Source: Streptomyces sp. NBC_00249 (GTDB lineage Bacteria; Actinomycetota; Actinomycetes; Streptomycetales; Streptomycetaceae). From it: 64,000 nt of DNA. Below, piece by piece: positions 58,119 through 64,000 of the stretch; the stretch's first letter is position 1, and every line of letters begins with the position of its first letter. A program made the position numbers and the translations under genes. The stretch covers positions 496,001 to 560,000 of the forward strand of contig NZ_JAPEMV010000004.1 of assembly GCF_026342355.1 (NCBI RefSeq), in the 5' to 3' direction. The notes beneath the pieces are model-generated. The model made no database searches. It was not told the origin of the DNA and was given only the letters and a program-made list of their open reading frames with translations.

Positions 58119-58996
58119 GCCGCCTTCTCCTCAGCCCAGCGCCGCACGTGCGGCAGGTCGTCGTCCAGCCAGAACGCACTCTCCTCGGGATCCCGGGAGT
58201 CGGTGACGACCAGGATCTCCTCGAACTTCGCCCCGGTGCCCCGGAAGCCCAGGTGCGGCTCCACCGCCCACAGGCCGGGCTGCGGCGGATGGTCGGAGAA
58301 GTGGTACGGGCTCCAGAGCGGGGACCAGCCCTCGCGGTGCCCGTGCAGGGCGTCGGCGGCCAGGCCCTTGAGGGACTGGGTGCCGAAACCGAACGCGGTC
58401 GGGGACCAGCGGCGCTCCTTGACCCGGTCTATCTTGTGCGCGATGACCCCGAAGGGGTAGGCCCGGTGCCGGTTCGCGTATCCCTGGCGGGTCATGAGCC
58501 GCTCGACGTTCTCGTAGATCTCGCGCAGGGAGCGGCGCTCGCGCACCTGTTCCAGGATCAGCTCCCGGTGCGGCTTCAGATCGGACATCAACCGGTTCTG
58601 TACCGGATGGAGACCGAGGCTGCCCGAGTAGCCGATGTCGGCCGCGTAGCCCTGGTGGACGGGCGCCATGTCGAGGATGAACGGCATCCCCGGCTCCAGC
58701 TTCCGGTTGGTCGGGAAGAACTGGAGGGGGATCTTGAAGTTCGCGAAGGCGGTGCGGTCCCCGAACCAGGCGAAGGGCAGGTGGAACCAGTCCCGCACCC
58801 CGCGCTCGCGCAGCCAGTCGCGCTGCATCCGCGCCGCCTCCCGCTCGGTCACCCCGGGCCGCAGCTGGGCAGCCACGGTCTCGGCGCACTCGTAGGCGAG
58901 GCGCTGCACCTCCCTGAAGCCGCGCAGCTCGGCGGAGAGCCGCCCGGCGAGCTGCCCGGAGCCGTGCGCGGTGCGTTGCTTGGTGTCCCCAGCCAT
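58115..58996 (-). CDS. M24-family metallopeptidase-fold protein (Xaa-Pro aminopeptidase/creatinase-like)
   Basis: This protein of about 293 residues has the pita-bread fold with the five metal ligands of M24 enzymes: D and D in FILDMAPVHQGYAADIG, H in YPFGVIAHKID, E in LWAVEPHLG and E in GAKFEEILVV. It lacks the N-terminal domain of prolidases and is closer in size to methionine aminopeptidase. Activity on peptides is unproven; related proteins act on unusual small molecules. It is the first gene of the operon. ATG at 58996 chosen; a TTG start at 59056 would read through a promoter-like dyad. Confidence 0.83.
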   Translation of the reverse strand: MAGDTKQRTAHGSGQLAGRLSAELRGFREVQRLAYECAETVAAQLRPGVTEREAARMQRDWLRERGVRDWFHLPFAWFGDRTAFANFKIPLQFFPTNRKLEPGMPFILDMAPVHQGYAADIGYSGSLGLHPVQNRLMSDLKPHRELILEQVRERRSLREIYENVERLMTRQGYANRHRAYPFGVIAHKIDRVKERRWSPTAFGFGTQSLKGLAADALHGHREGWSPLWSPYHFSDHPPQPGLWAVEPHLGFRGTGAKFEEILVVTDSRDPEESAFWLDDDLPHVRRWAEEKAA

Positions 58997-59034
58997 GCCA
59001 GCCGTCCGTCCCTGTAGCCGTACGCGCCCGTAAC

Positions 59035-59056
59035 TTGACACTGATGAATGTGACAA
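59035..59056 (-). promoter_or_regulatory. Imperfect dyad upstream of the M24 operon, candidate MerR site
   Basis: TTGACAC (59035-59041), 8 bp, then GTGACAA (59050-59056) form a dyad with one mismatch in the middle of each arm. On the minus strand TTGTCAC can serve as a -35 box, with TACGGG 18 bp on as a weak -10. This position suits a MerR regulator controlling its own operon. Confidence 0.4.
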
Positions 59057-59091
59057 TGACCGGAGATCACGTCAAGGCCCGTGCACGGACC

Positions 59092-59100
59092 TGTGGACAA
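59092..59100 (-). promoter_or_regulatory. Single perfect DnaA box
   Basis: TTGTCCACA on the minus strand, in the 226-bp gap between the divergent M24 operon and ABC operon. Confidence 0.6.
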
Positions 59101-59222
59101 ACATGTCCGGTCCGTCCCTGCCGGCATCAGCCTTCCGTCAGGGTGTGTAGTCCTCAAGGCTGAGAAGGGATCCCGCTCCAGGTCTGACGATCCGCGGGCC
59201 GCGCGGCACTAACGTCGAACGC

Positions 59223-60242
59223 GTGACTGTCATCGCGACCGAAAGCCTGAGCAAGCGGTATCCCCGAGTGACCGCCCTCGACCGGCTCTCCCTGGACATC
59301 GGGCCCGGAGTGACCGGCCTCGTGGGCGCCAACGGAGCCGGCAAGTCCACGCTGATCAAGATCCTGCTAGGACTGTCCCCCGCCACCGAGGGCCGCGCCG
59401 CCGTACTCGGACTCGACGTCGCCACGCATGGCAGCGCCATCCGTGAGCGCGTCGGCTACATGCCCGAACACGACTGCCTGCCGCCCGACGTCTCGGCCAC
59501 CGAGTTCGTCGTGCACATGGCGCGCATGTCCGGGCTCCCGCCGACCGCCGCCCGTGAGCGGACCGCCGACACCCTGCGGCACGTCGGACTGTACGAGGAG
59601 CGCTACCGTCCCATCGGCGGCTACTCCACCGGCATGAAGCAGCGCGTCAAGCTGGCCCAGGCGCTCGTCCACGACCCGCAGCTGGTCCTCCTCGACGAGC
59701 CCACCAACGGCCTCGACCCCGTCGGCCGGGACGAGATGCTCGGCCTGATCCGCCGGGTCCACACCGACTTCGGCATCTCCGTCCTCGTCACCTCCCACCT
59801 CCTCGGAGAGCTGGAGCGGACCTGCGACCACGTGGTCGTCGTCGACGGCGGCAAGCTGCTGCGCTCCAGCTCCACCAGCGACTTCACCCAGACCACCGCC
59901 ACCCTCGCGGTCGAGGTCACCGACTCCGACACGCACCCGGACGGCACCGCCGCCCTGCGCAGGGCGCTCACCGCGGCGGGCATCACCCTGCACGCCGGCG
60001 AGGAGCAGGGTCTGCCCGGAGCCGGCCACATCCTCCTGGTGGAGGCCTCGGGCGAGGACACGTACGACACGGTCCGCGACACCGTCGCCGACCTCGGGCT
60101 CGGCCTGGTCCGCATGGAGCAGCGCCGCCACCACATCGCGGAGGTCTTCCGCGACAACGACCAGCACGCGCAGCAGGCCCTCGCGCAGCAGGCCCTCGCG
60201 CAGTCCATCCAGCGGAAGGGAGCCGGTTCCGATGGCGCCTGA
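59223..60242 (+). CDS. ABC transporter ATPase (first pair)
   Basis: This 339-residue ATPase has VGANGAGKST (Walker A), a YSTGMKQRV signature and LVLLDEPTNGLD (Walker B), followed by a 100-residue C-terminal domain and a short Gln/Ala repeat (QQALAQQALAQ). It is of the CcmA/NatA-type exporter group. TAACGT ends 7 bp before the GTG at 59223, so a leaderless message is likely. It overlaps the following permease gene by 11 bp. Confidence 0.9.
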   Translation: MTVIATESLSKRYPRVTALDRLSLDIGPGVTGLVGANGAGKSTLIKILLGLSPATEGRAAVLGLDVATHGSAIRERVGYMPEHDCLPPDVSATEFVVHMARMSGLPPTAARERTADTLRHVGLYEERYRPIGGYSTGMKQRVKLAQALVHDPQLVLLDEPTNGLDPVGRDEMLGLIRRVHTDFGISVLVTSHLLGELERTCDHVVVVDGGKLLRSSSTSDFTQTTATLAVEVTDSDTHPDGTAALRRALTAAGITLHAGEEQGLPGAGHILLVEASGEDTYDTVRDTVADLGLGLVRMEQRRHHIAEVFRDNDQHAQQALAQQALAQSIQRKGAGSDGA

Positions 60243-61119
60243 CACCTCGACCCAGATCCACAACATCGGTTACCGGTCCTACGACGGCCCCCGGCTCGGC
60301 CGCGCCTACGCCCGCAAGTCGCTGTTCTCGCAGTCCCTGCGCGGCGCGTACGGACTGGGCCGCTCGGCCAAGTCCAAGGTCCTGCCGATGATCCTCTTCG
60401 CGGTGATGTGCGTCCCCGCGCTGATCCTCGTCGCGGTGGCCATCGCCGTCCCCGGATCCACCGAACTGCCGATCAAGTACACGACGTACGCCCTCACCAC
60501 CCAGGTGGTCATCGGCCTCTACCTCGCCTCCCAGGCGCCGCAGTCGGTCTCCCGGGACCTGCGCTTCAAGACCGTGCCGCTGTACTTCTCGCGGCCCATC
60601 GAGCGCGTCGACTACGTCGTGGCCAAGTTCGCCGCCATGGCCTCGGCCCTCTTCATCCTCACCGCCACCCCGCTGCTGATCATGTGGATCGGCTCGCTGC
60701 TGGCCAAGTTCGACTTCGGTGACCAGACCAAGGGATTCGGGCAGGGACTGGTGTCGGTACTTCTTCTGTCGCTGCTGTTCGCGGGCCTCGGCCTGGTCAT
60801 GGCCGCGCTCACCCCGCGCCGCGGATTCGGTGTCGCCGCCGTCATCGGCCTGCTGCTGATCCCCTACGGCGCCGTCTCCACGGTCCAGGCCGTCGCCTAC
60901 TCCACCGGGAACACCGGTGCCATCGACTGGCTGGGCCTGTTCTCCCCGATCACCCTGATCGACGGCGTGCAGACCGCCTTCCTCGGCGCCACCTCCGCCT
61001 TCCCCGGCGGCGAAGGCCCCACGGCCGCCATCGGTGCCGTCTACCTGCTCGTCGTCCTCGCCCTCATCGTCGGCTCCTACGCCGCCCTGATGGCCCGCTA
61101 CCGGAAGGCCGGGCTGTGA
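60232..61119 (+). CDS. ABC-2-type permease (first pair)
   Basis: This 295-residue membrane protein has about six helices, starting with IHNIGYRSYDGPRLGRAYA, a hallmark of ABC-2 permeases paired with this ATPase class. GGAAGGGAG is upstream of the ATG at 60232, inside the previous gene. The stop overlaps the next ATPase start in GTGA. Confidence 0.88.
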   Translation: MAPDTSTQIHNIGYRSYDGPRLGRAYARKSLFSQSLRGAYGLGRSAKSKVLPMILFAVMCVPALILVAVAIAVPGSTELPIKYTTYALTTQVVIGLYLASQAPQSVSRDLRFKTVPLYFSRPIERVDYVVAKFAAMASALFILTATPLLIMWIGSLLAKFDFGDQTKGFGQGLVSVLLLSLLFAGLGLVMAALTPRRGFGVAAVIGLLLIPYGAVSTVQAVAYSTGNTGAIDWLGLFSPITLIDGVQTAFLGATSAFPGGEGPTAAIGAVYLLVVLALIVGSYAALMARYRKAGL

Positions 61120-62027
61120 CAATCATCGACATCGACCACACCTCCCGCTGGTTCGGGAACGTCGTCGCCGTCAACGACGTGACCATGCGCATCGGCCCCG
61201 GAGTCACCGGACTCCTCGGCCCCAACGGCGCGGGGAAGTCCACCCTCATCAACATGATGGGCGGCTTCCTCGCCCCCTCCACGGGCACCGTCACCCTCGA
61301 CGGCTCCCCGATCTGGCGCAACGAGCAGGTGTACAAGCAGATCGGCGTCGTGCCCGAGCGCGAGGCGATGTACGACTTCCTCACCGGCCGGGAGTTCGTC
61401 GTCGCCAACGCCGAACTGCACGGACTCGACGACGCGGCGGCGCAGCGGGCGCTCGCCACCGTCGAGATGGAGTACGCCCAGGACCGCAAGATCTCCACGT
61501 ACTCCAAGGGCATGCGCCAGCGCGTGAAGATGGCCTCCGCGCTCGTCCACGAGCCCTCCGTGCTGCTCCTCGACGAGCCGTTCAACGGCATGGACCCGCG
61601 TCAGCGCATGCAGCTCATGGAGCTGCTGCGGCGCATGGGCGGCGAAGGCCGCACCGTCCTGTTCTCCTCCCACATCCTGGAGGAGGTCGAGCAGCTCGCC
61701 TCCCACATCGAGGTGGTCGTCGCCGGCCGGCACGCGGCCTCCGGGGACTTCCGCAGGATCCGCCGCCTGATGACGGACCGCCCCCACCGCTACCTCGTCC
61801 GCTCCTCCGACGACCGGGCCCTCGCCGCGGCCCTGATCGCCGACCCGTCCACGGCCGGCATCGAGGTCGACCTGAAGGAAGGCGCCCTGCGCATCCAGGC
61901 CGTCGACTTCGGACGCTTCACCGAGCTGCTGCCACGGGTCGCCCGCGCGCACGGCATCCGGCTGCTGACGGTCTCGCCCTCCGACGAGTCCCTCGAGTCG
62001 GTCTTCTCCTACCTCGTCGCGGCCTGA
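61116..62027 (+). CDS. ABC transporter ATPase (second pair)
   Basis: This 303-residue ATPase has LGPNGAGKST, a YSKGMRQRV signature and VLLLDEPFNGMD. The signature motif is the unusual S-K-G-M/S-T-G-M type in both ATPases of the operon, which marks them as paralogs. The GTG at 61116 overlaps the upstream stop. The four genes may form one heteromeric exporter or two related ones. Confidence 0.9.
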   Translation: MTIIDIDHTSRWFGNVVAVNDVTMRIGPGVTGLLGPNGAGKSTLINMMGGFLAPSTGTVTLDGSPIWRNEQVYKQIGVVPEREAMYDFLTGREFVVANAELHGLDDAAAQRALATVEMEYAQDRKISTYSKGMRQRVKMASALVHEPSVLLLDEPFNGMDPRQRMQLMELLRRMGGEGRTVLFSSHILEEVEQLASHIEVVVAGRHAASGDFRRIRRLMTDRPHRYLVRSSDDRALAAALIADPSTAGIEVDLKEGALRIQAVDFGRFTELLPRVARAHGIRLLTVSPSDESLESVFSYLVAA

Positions 62028-62041
62028 AGGAGCTGGCACCC

Positions 62042-62761
62042 ATGTACAACCCCACCGTCGCCCGGCTCACCTACCGGGCCCTGCTCGGCCGCCGCCGCGC
62101 CGCGATCCTCTTCGCGCTGCCCGCCCTGCTGATCGTCATCTCCTTCGCCGTCCGCTTGTTCACCGGCGTGGACGACAAGGTGGCCGCCGACCTCCTCGGC
62201 GGTTTCGCGCTCGCGACGATGGTCCCGCTGATCGGCGTCATCGCCGGTACCGGAGCCATCGGCCCCGAGATCGACGACGGCTCGATCGTCTACCTACTGT
62301 CCAAGCCGGTGAAGCGGCCCACGATCATCCTGACCAAGCTGATCGTCGCGATCGCCGTCACGATGGCCTTCTCCGCGATCCCCACCCTGATCGCGGGCTT
62401 CATCCTCAACGGCAACGGCCAGCAGATCGCCGTGGCCTACACCGTCGCCGCGCTCGTCGCCTCGATCGCCTACAGCGCGCTGTTCCTGCTGCTGGGCACC
62501 GTCAGCCGACACGCGGTGGTCTTCGGCCTGGTCTACGCCCTGATCTGGGAGTCCCTCTTCGGCAGCCTGGTCTCCGGCGCCAAGACCCTCAGCGTCCAGC
62601 AGTGGGCCCTGTCGCTGGCCGAGAAGGTCGCGGGCCAGGGATACGTCGACGCCAGCGTGGGCCTGCCCACCGCGGTGGTCCTGCTCCTCGCGGTCACCAT
62701 CGGCGCCACCGCCTACGCGGGCCAGAAGCTGCGCCGCCTCACCCTGGCCGGCGAGGAGTAG
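62042..62761 (+). CDS. ABC-2-type permease (second pair)
   Basis: This 239-residue polytopic protein with six helices (FALPALLIVISFAVRLF, TLIAGFILNG and others) and the GPEIDDGSIVYLLSKPVKRP segment is typical of ABC-2 permeases. It is the last gene of the operon; a strong hairpin follows. Substrate unknown. Confidence 0.88.
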   Translation: MYNPTVARLTYRALLGRRRAAILFALPALLIVISFAVRLFTGVDDKVAADLLGGFALATMVPLIGVIAGTGAIGPEIDDGSIVYLLSKPVKRPTIILTKLIVAIAVTMAFSAIPTLIAGFILNGNGQQIAVAYTVAALVASIAYSALFLLLGTVSRHAVVFGLVYALIWESLFGSLVSGAKTLSVQQWALSLAEKVAGQGYVDASVGLPTAVVLLLAVTIGATAYAGQKLRRLTLAGEE

Positions 62762-62781
62762 ACCCTCCGTCACCCGGCATA

Positions 62782-62829
62782 CGAACCCGTGCCCCGCCCG
62801 GCCCACCGGCCAGGCGGGGCACAGGTTCG
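62782..62829 (+). terminator. Terminator after the double ABC operon
   Basis: CGAACC-C-GTGCCCCGCC (62782-62798) pairs with GGCGGGGCAC-A-GGTTCG (62813-62829): a 17-position stem with one mismatch. Confidence 0.8.
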
Positions 62830-62846
62830 CGCGGGATCATCGGTGC

Positions 62847-63512
62847 ATGATCGAGCACACCGAGCCGGAGCCGTCCAGGCCGCTGCGGTCCTGGATACGC
62901 ACCTCGCCCGGCACGCACATCTGGCTCCTGATCATCGCCGTCACCAGCCTGGTCGTCGTGATCGCCCCCGACCGGGTCGAGCACGTACTGCTCCACCGCA
63001 ACAGCAGCAATATCCACCAGCTCGTCAAATACCCGGTACGGGCCCTGCTCAGCAGCGCCTTCTGGATCGAGAACCCTTCCTCGCTGGCGCTCTACGCCGT
63101 GCTCTTCGAGCTCTTCCACGCCCCCGTCGAACGCTGGCTCGGCACCCTGCGCTGGTTCCTGATCGTCGCGACCGCCCATGTCGTCGCCACCCTCGCCAGC
63201 CAGAAGGTCCTCCTGACGGCCATCCAGGACCACCGCGCGCCGCACAGCATGACGCACGTCGTCGACATCGGCGTCAGCTACGGCCTCGCGGCCTCGGTCG
63301 GGGTACTGACCTACCGTCTTCCCGGCCCCTGGAGATGGCTCTATCTGGCGGGAGCCGTCGCCTTCTTCGGGATCCCGCTGCTCACCGACGGCACCTTCAC
63401 CGACCTCGGCCACGCCATCTCGCTCGCGGTGGGACTGCTCGCCTGGCCGCTGACCCTGCACCGCGAGCCCCACCCGGACGCTCCGTCGCCTGATGTTTCA
63501 CGTGAAACATGA
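62847..63512 (+). CDS. Rhomboid-like intramembrane protein; last five residues encoded by parS
   Basis: This 221-residue protein has about six membrane helices. The G-V-S-Y motif in VVDIGVSYGLAASVG and the H in DLGHAISLAVG could form the Ser-His dyad of a rhomboid-type intramembrane protease, though the family (Rhomboid_2) is largely uncharacterised. The C-terminus is P-D-V-S-R-E-T-stop. VSRET is the in-frame reading of the parS at 63495-63508, so the stop codon lies 2 bp beyond the ParB site. Confidence 0.8.
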   Translation: MIEHTEPEPSRPLRSWIRTSPGTHIWLLIIAVTSLVVVIAPDRVEHVLLHRNSSNIHQLVKYPVRALLSSAFWIENPSSLALYAVLFELFHAPVERWLGTLRWFLIVATAHVVATLASQKVLLTAIQDHRAPHSMTHVVDIGVSYGLAASVGVLTYRLPGPWRWLYLAGAVAFFGIPLLTDGTFTDLGHAISLAVGLLAWPLTLHREPHPDAPSPDVSRET

Positions 63513-63580
63513 GCCGGATTCCGTGAGAGGGCCGCGTCCGGGCCGATGTTTCACGTGAACGCCGATGTTTCACGTGAAAC
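63495..63580. promoter_or_regulatory. parS: parS cluster F (two perfect sites and one with a 1-bp deletion)
   Basis: Perfect GTTTCACGTGAAAC at 63495-63508 and 63567-63580. Between them, GTTTCACGTGAAC at 63548-63560 lacks one A of the right arm. It is followed by CGCCGATG rather than a random context, showing that it was a true copy that decayed. The first site ends inside the rhomboid-like gene. Confidence 0.95.
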
Positions 63581-63603
63581 ACGAGCCAGAATCCCGCCGA
63601 CCC

Positions 63604-64000
63604 CTACTCCGGTCCCACCACTCCGTGCTCCCAGGCCCACGCCGCGATCCCCACCCGGTTGCGGGCCCCGAGCTTGGCCTGCACGTTGGCGACGTGCGTC
63701 TTGGCCGTCCCGGCGCTGATGAACAGCTCCGCCCCGATCTCCGCGTTCGTCCGCCCCCGGGCCACCAGCCGGACGATCTCCAGCTCCCGCCCGGTCAGCA
63801 CCTGCGCGGCCGTCGAGGGGGCCTTCACCTCCGGTCCCGAGAGCCGGCTCAGCAGCCGCACCGTGATCTGCGGACTGATCAGCGTGTCCCCCGCCATGGC
63901 CGCCCGGACGCCCTCGATCAGCAACGCCGGACCGGAACGCTTCAGCAGGAAACCGCAGGCTCCGGCCCGCAGCGCGGTGTGCACGTACTCGTCCAGGTCG
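63604..64000 (-). CDS. NarL/FixJ-type response regulator, C-terminal part (cut by window edge)
   Basis: About 132 C-terminal codons are present. They show the end of the receiver domain (DLDEYVHTALRAGACGFLLK, with the conserved Lys), a linker, and the LuxR-type helix-turn-helix LTGRELEIVRLVARGRTNAE followed by ELFISAGTAKTHVANV. The receiver's phosphorylated Asp is outside the window. Its kinase would be expected next to it, beyond the edge. Confidence 0.9.
   Translation of the reverse strand, partial: DLDEYVHTALRAGACGFLLKRSGPALLIEGVRAAMAGDTLISPQITVRLLSRLSGPEVKAPSTAAQVLTGRELEIVRLVARGRTNAEIGAELFISAGTAKTHVANVQAKLGARNRVGIAAWAWEHGVVGPE

Noticed and set aside
59035..59056. The TTGACAC/GTGACAA dyad as a Rex or parS variant
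   Set aside because: It lacks the TGTGAAC core of Rex sites and the TTTCACGTGAAA core of parS.
1..64000. rRNA or tRNA genes, insertion sequences or att sites
   Set aside because: The gaps were read on both strands and no cloverleaf, transposase frame or direct repeat flanking an insert was found; short or divergent RNAs could still be missed without a covariance search.

Overview
The window is chromosomal DNA from a Streptomyces or very close relative. The evidence is the very high G+C content with GC-rich third codon positions, frequent GTG starts, a full set of Streptomyces landmark genes (ssgR/ssgA, dnaB, rpsF-ssb-rpsR-rplI, femX, ptpA, thiC, a fused cydCD), a textbook Rex operator, and 14 perfect copies of the Streptomyces ParB site parS (GTTTCACGTGAAAC). 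Dense parS sites and scattered DnaA boxes place it close to oriC. Gene order resembles the region to one side of oriC in S. coelicolor (around SCO3900-SCO3960, from memory). No rRNA, tRNA, insertion sequence, prophage or CRISPR array was seen.

Left part (1-24,500): a PadR regulator cut by the window edge, with its operator; a class A penicillin-binding protein; a GT87-type membrane glycosyltransferase; a cell-wall pair (alanine-racemase-like protein and FemX); the ribosomal/replication cluster rpsF-ssb-rpsR-rplI; a MATE exporter; and dnaB behind a cluster of DnaA boxes. Next come small metabolic and regulatory genes (serine hydrolase, AlkZ-type winged-helix protein, two acetyltransferase genes, HAD phosphatase, flavohemoglobin, Nudix, LysR), a three-gene operon ending in ptpA and a gamma-synthase-like PLP enzyme, a cupin, and a small membrane protein.

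Middle (23,600-37,500): the sporulation pair ssgR-ssgA, a YibE/F transporter, a TPP-riboswitch-controlled thiC, an aldo/keto reductase with a MerR-type promoter, a glycosyltransferase whose C-terminal tail is written in parS sequence, a secreted collagen-like protein, a phosphatase, a LacI regulator, a hisC-type aminotransferase, and a small cyclophilin-like gene with a strong operator.

Right part (37,500-64,000): Rex-controlled cydA-cydB-cydCD followed by a DosS-like sensor kinase; a HAD hydrolase and a luciferase-like oxidoreductase; a translationally coupled HSP90-like/giant TPR gene pair; kptA; an aquaporin-like channel; a tightly overlapped four-gene operon (M24 peptidase fold, EphD-like hydrolase-SDR fusion, PF10118 di-metal protein, MerR regulator); a double ABC exporter operon; a rhomboid-like protein ending inside a parS site; and a NarL-type response regulator cut by the right edge.

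The points most worth following are how parS is embedded in genes (start codon, C-termini, a -35 box) and phased by helical turns, the DnaA-box cluster in front of dnaB, the HSP90-TPR pair, the four-gene hydrolase/MerR operon, and the racemase-like protein beside FemX that seems to lack the catalytic tyrosine.
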